Below are positions 31,799 to 42,316 of a DNA stretch of 64,000 nt, one piece after another. Source of the DNA: Pogona vitticeps. Lineage: Eukaryota; Chordata; Lepidosauria; Squamata; Agamidae. Both the position numbers and the translations under genes were made by a program. The stretch is taken from assembly GCF_051106095.1 (NCBI RefSeq), contig NC_135786.1, positions 140,496,501-140,560,500 on the forward strand, read 5' to 3'. Within the stretch, counting starts at the first letter, position 1; each line of letters begins with the position of its first letter. Below the pieces are notes generated by a model. The model ran no database searches, was not told where the DNA came from, and was given only the letters and a program-made list of their open reading frames with translations.

Positions 31799-33675
31799 AT
31801 GTTCCCAGGGGTCTCAACAGCAAAGTCCGATAAACCAGTCCAATGTCAGAAGTATGTCTGGGGGTTCACTCAGACATGGGGCAAATCTTTTACTGATGGT
31901 GGCAGTGCAGAGCCGGGGTTGCGCCGCTTAACCAAGCAGCCAAAAGCAAAGTGTCCTGCGCCCCCACAGTACAGGCAGAGATTCTGCGAGCGGCATCGTG
32001 TTTTTTCCTCAGGGATTAGGTGTGGCCGAGCAGCCCCTAACTGCATGGGCTCAGAATCCTGTTGTCTAGTGTTGGTAGGTGGTGGTGGTGGCTATGCTAG
32101 GTGTCAGCTCTCCAGGTGGCCATCAATGCAAAGGCATAGAGTGACTAGTTCTTGCAGCGTATTGGGTCGATCTACACGTGCCAGCTCATCTAGGATCCCA
32201 TCAGGCAACCCTTCCATATATTGGTCCATGACAGCTGCCTCATTCCAGAGCAAGTCTTGAGCCAAGAGACTGAAATCAGTGGAATACTGGGAAACTGAAC
32301 CCTTACCCTGTTTCAGGGCCCAAATCTTCCTATTGGCAATAACAGCTTGCAAGGGATTGGCAAAAGCTGCTGAAATATGGTCCAAAAAGCCCTGGTAACT
32401 CGTGCGAGTCAGGAGGTGAGGCTGAGGAGCCTAACACCGAGGGAGGCCTGGAAAGAAAAGACAAGAAATCGGGCCTTCTCGGTGGTGGCTCCTCGCCTCT
32501 GGAATAACCTTCCTCCTGACATTCACGCGGCTCCCTCGCTGGGTATTTTTAAAAAACAATTAAAAACACTGATGTTTCGGCAGGTCTTCCCCTCAATCAA
32601 TTCCTGATTTTCCCTCTTTTTTCCTCTCTCCTAGTGTCTGTTCCATCTTGTCCAAAGTTTGTCCCCTTTTAAAAATTGTTTTAATTATATTGTATCACGC
32701 TTGTTGTAAGCCGCCTAGAGTGGTCTTAAGTGACTAGATAGGCGGGATATAAATAAAATAAATAAATAAAATAAATAAATATCAGGGTTGAAGGAGCAAG
32801 GAGTAGAGGAGTAGCCCATTTAGTTGCCTGTCCCTTGAGAAGGCTGACTATGAAGCATACCTTGGTTTTGTCCATGGGAAAGTCTCTGGCACACAGCTCA
32901 ATATACAGTTTACACTGTGCCAGGAATCCTGGAAACTCCTCCACCTTTCCTCCAGACTTTTCTGGAAGAAGCACAGGGCACTTGACCTGGGAAGCAGCAT
33001 CATCTTGGGATTGCAGTTGTTGCTGTTGAAGCTGTGCCACTGTTTGAGCAAGAAACTGCACTTGAGTAAGCACAGCATTTAGCTGACGCAAACCTTCGCT
33101 TGCTTCTCCCTCCATCTTATGGGAGGAGTGTGGTGGTGGAAGCAATCTTCACGTTCCCAGGGGTTTCAACAGCAAAGTCCGATAAACCAGTCCAATGTCA
33201 GAAGTTCAGAGAACGCAGAGCCGATACCAAAATGCCAAAGCCAAATCACAAACCGTAATCTGAAGTCAGGGTCCAAAGCCAAATCACACAACCTAGTCCA
33301 GGGTCAGAGTCCAAAGCCAAGGGTCTAGAGAACAAGGTTCAAGGTAGTCAGGAGCATGGGTGCAAGCCAGAAATTTGACTTGTTGCTTCCATGAGCTTCC
33401 CAGCCATCTGGGAGCTGCTTATATAATAAAACAGTCCTTGAACTGCTGGAAACCTTTCATTCTGTAAATACTCAGGGCTAGCTGATCTGATGTTTCTGCG
33501 GGCAGCATTCAAGCGATTCTCTGACCTTTGTGTCTTTGCCAAAGTCTAGCCCCTACCCTGTCTAGTGGGGGAGGAGAATCTGGGGGCGATTCAGCTGTCT
33601 GTGCTTCTAATCGCTCAGCATTCTCCTGAGCTATAGTTAACCCCTCAGGTTCTGGATCTTCGGCTGAACTCATGA
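31799..33675 (-). mobile_element. Ty3/gypsy-type LTR element fossil (LTR plus gag part)
   Basis: On the minus strand an LTR-like region (about 33675-33150, beginning TGTCATGAGTTC, with a TATATAAGC box) is followed by a gag-like region. Recognisable gag blocks are VKCPVLLPEKSGGKVEEF and LDELARVDRPNTLQELVTL, and a CCHC zinc-knuckle pattern lies near 31950. Directly after gag, 31799-31853 repeats the end of the LTR (also at 33153-33207). No protease, reverse transcriptase or integrase part was seen. It is broken in several places and clearly dead. An L2 LINE 3' end is inserted in the gag region at about 32391-32790. Confidence 0.75.
32391..32790 (+). mobile_element. L2 LINE 3' fragment inserted in the Ty3 fossil
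   Basis: The plus strand encodes VTRASQEVRLRSLTPREAW, RNRAFSVVAPRLWNNLPPD and LGIFKKQLKTLMFRQVFP, the last part of L2 ORF2. It ends gccgcctagagtggtcttaa and an (AATA)n tail. The protein closely resembles the L2 at 49995-51488, so both belong to the same L2 subfamily, distinct from the copy at 9955-12190. Confidence 0.85.
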
Positions 33676-34177
33676 CATTCTTACTGTCTCTGCAGTGTGA
33701 TTAAATTGCTACATATGAATGCTGATCTCCCCAACTCCATGCTCTCTAGATTTTTGGACTACAACTCCCAAGAACCCCCAGTAAGGTGTCCAATGGTGAT
33801 GGATCACAGGGGCTAAAGTTCAACATATCTGGAAAGCGCTATATTGCAAAGTCTGCACTAAGGCCCAGGATCATAGCAGTGGGAGAAGCAGAAGACACCT
33901 GAAAGGTCAGGAGCATTTTATCATTTTTTAAAATAATGCAAGTACATTCTAGAACTTACAGTACAATGGCAAAAGGGTCGAAGAAGTGGGAGATCATATT
34001 GCCATTTTAAGCTGCTTTCCAGTGTTTGTTTTTAACATCAAATGTGTGATGTTTCATAGCTGTATTGGGGTTCAGTGAAAAGTAGCCTCCAAAAATAAAC
34101 ATCCTTTCCAGAGGTTTCTACCTGGTTGCCTGAAGTCAGCGCAGAGGAGAGAGGTTGGCTCCCATTAAACCTAATTT
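33676..34177. other. no gene; possible diverged hAT MITE relic
   Basis: The stretch near 33727-33840 contains ctgatctccccaactccatg and tttggactacaactcccaag, resembling a strongly decayed member of the MITE family at 293-428. Nothing else was recognised. Confidence 0.35.
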
Positions 34178-34353
34178 TTAGAACTTTTTACTTTTGGGCC
34201 TCACTGGACAAGATGTTGATCTCTTGTGTGCCAGTGCATCCTTAAATGGATAAGACAGTTTGTTTCTCCTAACCTGGGTTGCCTTCATCTGCATTTGATA
34301 AATGAACTTGCTTTTATTTTGCAATTGAATTATTTGCTCCTTGGAGGGAGAAG
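34178..34353 (-). other. candidate terminal exon of unknown gene
   Basis: On the minus strand, the acceptor ttttctccctttccaag is followed by an open frame reading SPSKEQIIQLQNKSKFIYQM, QMKATQVRRNKLSYPFKD and ALAHKRSTSCPVRPKSKKF, then a stop. The composition (basic, helical, no low complexity) looks protein-like and no transposon resemblance was seen. The phase would fit splicing from CMBL copy 2 coding exon 3, but that would drop the catalytic Asp and His. It could also be a pseudo-exon. The frame is short, so chance cannot be excluded. Confidence 0.25.
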
Positions 34354-35304
34354 CTTGGAAAGGGAGAAAATACATGTTAGGCCTAATGTGTTCACTGATG
34401 GTCAGAAATTAATCTTTTTTTAGCCACAATTTTCCTTTTTATTTCTCACTCCCCCCCTTATTTTTTGCATCACGCTCCTCCATGGGGCGAAGGACTGTAA
34501 TCCCAGCTCTGACCCCCTTTCCCAGGGAGGCAAGTTCTGACCAATGAACTTTACAAGCAGTGAGAAGGAGTTCCAAATGAAAATTGGTGCAAGGAAAGAA
34601 CAGAGATATAAATGGAACAAAAAATACAAGATCAATAATTTGAATAATTGTTCCATCTTCCTCTTTCTTCATATTTGAGATGTTTATTTATTATTTTATA
34701 TTTTTGCTTGAGACTTGAACACAATTTTTTCCAGCTACGTGACACTATTGTTGTCGCTACTGTTGTTATTTGCATTGAGTTAATTTTTTCCTCTGCTACC
34801 AGAAAGTAACCATGGCAACTCTTCTAATTTTGAATTAAGAGGGCAGTGTTTGGGATGAGCAAAGACTGAGGATTCAGGCTACATTAAAGGTCTGGGAGTT
34901 TTTAAAATTAATGAATGGAATGAAGGTTCAAAACTCTGCTGGTATATTGTAATGAAAGCTGATACTTTTGATATATTCAGTGAAAGATAATGTCACACAT
35001 AAAAGGGGGGAAGAGGACAAAAAGAATTGAACAGCCCATAGAAAACAGAGTAAGTTACAAGACATGCTGCATCAGAAGCACAGAATATTGAATGTTGGAC
35101 ACTGGAAGATAAGTACAATCATATTTGAGGGTCACTATCCTCAAAGGTTGAATTAATTATTATTGCAAGTTCTGTAACATGTGATTTCTCTTTTTCAGAC
35201 TCTTTTGGATAACATGCAATCCATAAATGTTTTAAAGGAGACTATCTGAAGTGCACTAGTAGGAGGGAGGTAAAAAAAAGAGAGACACATCTTGGTTTCA
35301 AATG

Positions 35305-35490
35305 TCAAACCATAACATATCTATTCATCCAGTCAATTATATCCATTCTTGCTTCCTCCATGTAAGGCACATCCTCTGGCTTCATGTCCTCAGGCTTACA
35401 CTGGGCAAAGCCATGAACTTGTCCGGGATAGACTTTAACTTTATAGCTCACTCTACAGTACTCTTTCAGTTTTTGCTCCAGTAAAGTAAC
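35305..35490 (-). CDS. CMBL-like: CMBL copy 2, last coding exon (catalytic His exon)
   Basis: 186 nt with TGA. It encodes [35 protein letters not shown] with His212, and ends NRYVMV, two residues longer than copy 1. The HRK that follows the His loop in copy 1 is AQCK here. Acceptor atcttacag. Confidence 0.94.
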   Translation of the reverse strand, partial: VTLLEQKLKEYCRVSYKVKVYPGQVHGFAQCKPEDMKPEDVPYMEEARMDIIDWMNRYVMV

Positions 35491-38400
35491 CTGTAAGATA
35501 CAAAAAACTCCATCATAGACATATCTATCCAGGAAGTTAAAAATTAAGTTTCCTAATTATTTGCCTACTGTTAACTTAGATTCCTTGATAATTTTGTTTG
35601 AAAGTAATTAAAAATCGAACTACAGGTTTGCTTTTGTGTGTTTTGTTTTGTTTTTCAGCTTGACAGCACACTTTTAGTCATGTTACCTCTGCCCTTTTTG
35701 TTCAACATCTATACAGTTAATTCTCCAGCTTTCTGTGCCAAAGCCCTTTCTTAGTGGAAAGAAATCCAAACTCATTCATACAAGGAGTGCCTCTGAATGT
35801 TCACAGAGCATATTATTTGTCTTTTACTCCTGAGAAGTTGCAACCTGAACTGAAGATGCAGAATTAAGAGAGGATTGGCTGTTTCCAGGCCAAAGCACTA
35901 TTCAGCTCTAAATCCTGTATCTCTCCCAATAATATTCTGAGAAAATAATCAAAATTGTACTCAGAAAGACCAATTATTATTATTATTATTATCAATTATT
36001 AAATGTGTTATCTGGCACCTTCTGCCTCTCCTTTCTCTAAGTTAACGAGAACCATAATCTTGGTGTTTTTAGCAAATGCAGCCAGCCAGTCAACAACCAC
36101 ACATTTGTAGACACTGATTGAAGAATCTTTTGTCTTCACTATTATCTTCAGATTCTTGCCAATAAGCACAGGAATTCCCTTTTACCATTCCTCTCTTTAT
36201 CAGTCTCATTCTTCCAACCACAATCAACTACTGGCTATTACCTGCCTAATGGTCCCAGACACCCCATTACAGTAGGAACAGGGATTACAAAAGCAACACA
36301 GCAACCAAACAAACATGAGAAAGAGATTAGCATGATTCTTTTGCTCCATTTCCCCTCTGATGTGTATGACTGGTGTATCTGGAATCAATGAAATTAACAT
36401 GTGAAAACTTTGGCTTACCTGATCAAGAGAGATGGTGTGGTCTTTTCCACCAAAAACGAAAAATGTAGGATTCAGCAAATCATACCTTTCTTCAGAGTTC
36501 CTGATTATTCCTAAATATATATATATATAACAAAGTAAATTATATATAAACAAAATATACATAAAGTAAATCTCAGATTCAGAGAACAAAACCTTCTCTT
36601 TATTGGTCTCTCCCATTTGTCATATGCTTTCAATATATAAGGATGCCAGGTTTAACGGCACCACCACAACAAACAATAACAACACAGTGAACTAATGCAG
36701 CATCCAGGGTGCAATGTACAGTTCAAGGGTTTGGGCAACATCCTATTACCAATCCAAGAGCAAGGGCTGAGATCCTACACTACCACTAGGACATTGATGC
36801 CTAGGAATATTGCTGTATAGAGCTACTTAGACACAGAACAGTTTCAGATAGTATCTGATGCAAATCCTCAGTATTCCAGATGATTCTGCCAAATAATTGG
36901 GGTGATGAAAAGGTGTTTGGCCAGGAAAAAAGAAAGCAAGCTGATTTTTATAGCCGAGTGACCGGAACCAATTTTGGCCAGGAGGCAGCATCTTCTGCTA
37001 CTTTGAGACTGCCTGAGAAAGAACACTGATTTTTCAACCCTTTTGGTCATGTTTGCATATTTTGGATGACTAGCTCTGAGTGGTTATAGCACAGATTAGT
37101 AAGGCAGAAACCTTCCTCTGTGAGTCTATATCAGGTCTAAGGAAGGCCTCTGGTAGTTCCCCTGATTACAGCTGCTATGGAAGCTGTTTTAAAATGTCAG
37201 GAGGAAAATATTTGTTTCTGTTGTTATGACTATTGTGATGAAGCTTCGGTCTGTAACCAGAGATCAGCAGTGGCACAGTTTCAGATAGAGGGAACTTCAA
37301 CAACAAACCCCATTGTACACCCACTAGTGCACTGCTCTACATTGCTGCTTCAATTCCACCAGCAGCTGGATAGCTCAGTGGTTTAGGTCTCTAGCTGTGG
37401 AACCAGAGATTGCGAGTTTGATTCCCCACTGTGCCTGCATCACAGGGGATGAACTTGATGATCCATAGGATCCCCTTCAGTTCTGCAGTTCTAAGATACG
37501 ATTATTAAAATGGCAGCATTGTTGTTGCCCAGGCTTAAGGGGAGGGAATCTTCTGTTGCCATCTTCATTATGCTCCATGAGCATAATGGTGTTTTGTTTT
37601 TCCTCTCTGTTCTTCCCGACAACATAACTGAAATTGTAAAAAGTCTCCTGACTGGTACATTTGCCTCTTTGGTTCTTATCCTTTCTTTCTGCCTCTTCTT
37701 TCTTCTCGCTGTTATGGAGCTTTGTGGTGCAGGGGGATATATGAACCATTTCATTCACCAAAGAGCCACTGCAATGGTTAGGATGACCAGATGAAAAAGA
37801 GGACTGAGTGCCTGTACCTTCAGTAGTTGCTTTGAAGTGGACATTTCAGCAAGTGCTGCTGGCTTATAAATCTTGTTCTTTTTTTTCACATGGTCCCCTT
37901 AACTTTGGTAACAACAGCAAGAGAACAACATAATCCTTTGGGCCACCCAGTATATCCCCCACCCCCCAAAATTTCTTCTATAGAAATTAAATCATCTAGA
38001 AGCGGCAGCACAAAGGACGACAGAATGTTGTATACTCTCCCACATTTTTTCCTTGTTTTAAAATATTGGCTGGGGTGGGATTTACAGAAGTCTGATCTGA
38101 CGTGGGGAAATACTAAGAGCTTAATTGGCTGGGGAAGATTTTGTAATTTGAATGATAATTTTGTATAATGGCCCTTTCCATTTCATTCCTAGTCAGAGCA
38201 TCCCCATTAAGTGTGGCAGAATGCCACAGTAGTAAAGGCTTCTATAGCTCTTTATCCCAAATACTGTACCTGGGACAACACCTTCCTGCTTGTGAGCAAA
38301 GATGAAGGCAGTTCAGGAAGTGAGGAAGCAGTCATGGGCCATGGACATTAGAAGTTGTCAATCACCTTTCCAGTTAGCACAGATACAAAACAGCTCCACA

Positions 38401-41400
38401 AGAGATCTATGGGATCTGTTTGTGCAAGGATTCAGTTGCGGAGGAGCAACTTTGAAAAATTCACTTTGGACCCTTATCTTGGTAAGCACGACTTTCATTC
38501 AGACATAGGACTGATTAGATTTTGACCAAAGAGGCAGAACATTTGCCTTGTCTGGAGGAGCCCCAAGACATATAGCTAGTACTGCAATTATGTTGAACAT
38601 GCTACCAGCAGGAGATAAAAGATGTTAAAAGGTAAATATCATGTAGATGGTTGGAAAAATACTGATAACATCAGTGCAAGATGAGATGCAATTTGGGGAA
38701 TAAATTTTGCATTTGGAAGACAATTTTTTTTATTTCAAATGAGAGAGGAAATGGCCAGGTTCTCCTCTGCTTCTGTCATGTCAATTTTGCTGTCAGGAAG
38801 TTTAGAAAAGTTCAGTAGCGGGTGGAAAAGTGTATTCTATTGCTTTCGTTACTTCAACCATGCACTGCATTCTAGTGCGTGCTTACTGAGATGTAAACCC
38901 CCAATTTTCAGTGAGCCTTTCTTCCAAACAAGTGGCATAGGATTGCTATCTAACCTCCTTGTTTGTTCAACGGCACACGGATGATTGAAGCAAGCAATCA
39001 TATTGATACATCCAGATCATCTTTAGGAGTTAGGTGTTTAAATATTCAAAGGCGCTTGTTTGTTTTAAGAAGTATTTTTCACTACCGTAGGCAGATACCC
39101 CAGCTTTCAATTCAGGATTCTTCAGCATCAAATGATGTACTGCCATTCCACCCCAGGAAAACCCAACGATACCAATCTTCGCTGCATGTTGCTGCTCCTT
39201 TAGATACTTCATAACTATAGCAGTTGTCCTAAGAAGCAGAAACAAAAGAGAGCTAGGGTATCTAAAAAGATTTAACAGTAGTAGAAAAATTTGTTCCCAC
39301 ACTTTCTCTGCAATTTCCATTAATTTAAAATGCACACCCTTTTTACAAAACACGGTCTATTTTAGATAACTGCTACATGTCTTAAATGTGGATCACTTTA
39401 GATGAAAGGTGGCATGGGGCCAGTTTTCTGCCTCCAGGACACCCTGGGGACACACTCACCTCCCAAAAGGAGGGGTGGGGAATAAAGTAAACCAGAAGTA
39501 ACCAAAGCCAATGGCGCACTTTGTAAAAATGCTATTTTTAGTTTTTAAAAGAGGGGTGCTGCACCTTGTTTTAAAAGAAAGGAAATAGTAGCTGCTGTTG
39601 GATGCCTTTAGGAACAGCAGTTTGTTTTAACTGAAATCTTTTTCATCTGGAGGGAGGAGACCAGCAGCTACAAAAACATCTGCACTACAAGTGGCCAATG
39701 TCCCTCATGAAGCCCATGTCTGATTTATGTTAGGTGTCTGAATTCAGGTCTTTGGAAACTAGTATGAAATAACACCATCAATTGTGAATAGGACATGCTC
39801 TTTTAAATGCCCAGGTCTCGCAATGATAAACATAAAGGTAAAGGTTCCCATTGACATTTTTAGTTCAGTCGTGTCCGACTCTAGGGGGTGGTGCTCATCC
39901 TGTTTTTCAAGCCATAGAGTCAGCGCTTGTCCAAAGACAGTTTCCGTTGTCACGTGGCCAGCATGACTAGGTGGCACCGTTTTACCTTCCCACCGAGGTG
40001 GTACCTATTTATCTACTCGCATTTGCATGTTTTCAAACTGCTAGGTTGGCGAGGAGCTGGGACAAGCGATGGGAGCTCACTCCGTCGCGTGGATTCAATC
40101 TTGCGACTGCTGGTCTTCTGACCCTGCAGCATAGGCTTCTGCGGTTTAGCCCGCAGCGCCACCAGGTCCCACTATGATAAACATAAGACATGGCAAATAG
40201 GAAAGGCCCAGGCCCCATTTCTGAGTTTACACAAACATAGAAATGGTGGTGGTGAGGAACAGTTCTGATGCTATACCTCCATCCTGTACTTTTCCTGGAA
40301 CTAATAAACATTGAGGAATGCTGGATATGAATGCTATAATCTGGCACATCTTGAGGGCACCAAGTTAGGAAAGGCTGTGCTGCATGAACTCATCCAGACC
40401 CTCACCACCCCTGGATTAATTCCAAGAAGTGTCTCTTTTTAGTATTGCTTCTTTAACTCCATGCATTCTTTAATAGGCCCCTCTTTGTTACTTACACTTT
40501 TGCAATACATATTAGCCTTACCTATCCACTTTCATAGGGTCTCGGTCCTTCAACCAGTCTCCAAAATCCTGCCAGTGGTCAGTAGTTTTCCAAGGCGCTT
40601 TTCCCAGAAAATAGTCTGGGCAGATGGTTCTGTATGAAAAAGCATCTGTGTGACTTAATTTTCTTCATAAAGAGGTAAAAAAAATGATAAGTAATTATAA
40701 TATTAATGGTGACCGATGTATTAGCCACCGTCCATGCGGTGGTTAGAAAGGCTGGTGGAGGCCACCCTATTTCATCCAGCTAACAATCAAGTACAGGAGT
40801 ATAGAAGTTTACTGATAAGAGACTATTCTTCATTTCAGCCCAAGTTTGAATGTTACAAAGTTGTACTATGGTGTCATTGCAAGGAAGAAGAAAAGGAATA
40901 AAACCAGAATAACTTATGCCACCCCTGCTTACTATTGACCTGGGCTTCTCTTTCACTGGTCACTCTACCCCACCAGTCCATGACCACCAACTGCCGCTGA
41001 ATATCACTCTTGGAAGTTCACAGAGAATATTCTTCTCATTTTTCAGATTTCCAAGCATACTTAAATCCAGTCCTTAATAAAAAGGCTTATTATATATATA
41101 TATCTCCTTTTCAGTATCCTTTTCAACATCTGAAATCTTGTTGGCTGAGCTGTGGTGAGCCATGAGGATTATGTCATCAGCTGCAGCCGTATCCTGACTG
41201 ATTCAGGACAATAAAAAACCTTCTCGAGCCCTGCCTCCAAGTTTTGGTGAGCCCTAGGGATCCCCTTCATACTAGGGTAGGCTTTGGGTGCCATGGAATA
41301 GAGGGATGGGGTTTTTTAAATTCAGAAAAATCACTACTGCCAGGACTGGGATCAATGGAGGCAATTTTCCAGCTTTAAAAAATTCCCTTTGCTGTTCCAT

Positions 41401-42316
41401 AGCAACCTAAAGTTGTTCCAGGACAAAGGGATCCCTAAAACCTGAGGGGAGGGGGAACAGCCAAGTACAATCACAGCTGATGACATAAATCTCATTGCGC
41501 AACATAAAGTTGTGCAACAGGATTTCAGCCAAGATCTATATTGTGCAGAGCTCCAGCTGTGGAAATTTGCTCTGGCAGCCTGTGGAGGTGCTGATTGTGC
41601 GTAACCAGGCATGTGACCACCATCTTCCTTTATCCCATGGCATATGAAGTGGGAACTCCTCATGCAAGCAAAACAAAACAAACAGAAAAACCTAAACAGG
41701 ATACAGGCCAATTTTCCTGTGCAAAATTCAACACAAGCTAGGCAAAAATTCTGGTCTTGCAATTATTGAAAAGAGACAGAGGAGAGTGCAAAAAGACAGT
41801 TCAATGTTTTGTCTGGTGCTTTCAGTATAGGCGTTTCAGAGAAATCCTACAAGCTTGTGATTTTAGTGTTGCATTTTTTAAATGGACTGAAGTTGGGTGA
41901 GTTCAAATAATTTGTTCATACAATTATCTTTTATGTCAACTGTATACTTGTATCATCTAATGTACTACAGTTTCGTTCATTTTGTGTACACTGCTTTGTG
42001 AGGACATAACCCTAAAAAGTAGGTTTATGAATACTTGGACTAATAATGACAGTGATAAAGATAATGATAATGACAGTAATGCTCACATGTATCCGTTAGC
42101 TGCAAGTATATCAGTAATATATCTGATATCTGGAAACTGCCATCCATATATGTCATGAACAAGAATCACAGCTTTGTTCGTGTTGTAATCAGGTTGGCAA
42201 ATATATGCTTTGATGTGTTCAACCTGTATTTCAGTGCCACTGCCCACATAATTGCTTCTTCTTCCAACATCATATTGGAAAGGCAAATCGTTGCTAGTCA
42301 TTTAAAAAAAAAACAC
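35305..42316 (-). CDS. CMBL-like: carboxymethylenebutenolidase-like, copy 2 (Ser nucleophile), 5 coding exons
   Basis: Coding exons on the minus strand are 42087-42301 (exon reaches 42316 with 15 nt of 5' UTR), 40522-40629, 39086-39228, 36419-36510 and 35305-35490. They join to 744 nt, 247 aa. Exon lengths and intron phases match copy 1 except for the longer last exon (ending WMNRYVMV). The dienelactone hydrolase fold motifs are kept: [26 protein letters not shown], and [10 protein letters not shown] with His212 and GGKDHT with Asp179. The nucleophile elbow reads VGFSWGG: Ser132 replaces the family's cysteine. No frameshift or stop is present and all splice sites are normal, so the gene looks functional. 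A serine there may give a slower esterase or a different substrate range; this is inference. Confidence 0.93.
36419..36510 (-). CDS. CMBL-like: CMBL copy 2, coding exon 4 (catalytic Asp exon)
   Basis: 92 nt encoding [20 protein letters not shown] and [10 protein letters not shown]. Asp179 is kept but its neighbours differ from copy 1 (ENDDVIPL). Acceptor atatttag, donor CAG|GTAAGC. Confidence 0.93.
37366..37500 (+). mobile_element. tRNA-derived SINE with CR1-like tail
   Basis: The head reads gctggatagctcagtggttt (box A) and gcgagtttgattccccactg (box B). The tail gatccataggatccccttca and gttctgcagttctaagat resembles the CR1 3' end. It lies in the intron between coding exons 3 and 4 of CMBL copy 2. 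It is a SINE, not a functional tRNA, as the cloverleaf downstream of box B is missing. Confidence 0.75.
39086..39228 (-). CDS. CMBL-like: CMBL copy 2, coding exon 3 (Ser132 exon)
   Basis: 143 nt encoding [20 protein letters not shown] and [20 protein letters not shown]. The Ser132 codon TCC is at 39156-39158 (minus strand). Against copy 1 about 33 of 49 residues are identical, so the duplication is old. Acceptor cttcttag, donor TACG|GTAGTG, a weaker donor than the others. Confidence 0.94.
39836..40173 (-). mobile_element. Sauria-type SINE with 13-bp target duplication
   Basis: On the minus strand the tRNA-like head (gctgcgggctaaaccgcaga) leads to a body and a BovB-like tail (ctagagtcggacacgactga). 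Flanks carry the duplication atgataaacataa (39823-39835, 40174-40186). It is inserted in the intron between coding exons 2 and 3 of CMBL copy 2. The BovB-like tail indicates mobilisation by BovB. A second copy is at 57993. Confidence 0.82.
40522..40629 (-). CDS. CMBL-like: CMBL copy 2, coding exon 2
   Basis: 108 nt encoding [19 protein letters not shown] and [16 protein letters not shown]. Acceptor tcatacag, donor AG|GTAAGG. Confidence 0.93.
42087..42316 (-). CDS. CMBL-like: CMBL copy 2, coding exon 1 with 15 nt 5' UTR
   Basis: ATG at 42299-42301. It encodes [20 protein letters not shown] to AANGY plus two bases, 71 residues as in copy 1. Acceptor ctgtttcag, donor AT|GTGAGC. Confidence 0.93.

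Noticed and set aside
37366-37450. tRNA gene-like boxes A and B
   Set aside because: The head belongs to a dispersed SINE with a CR1-like tail; the cloverleaf cannot be completed.
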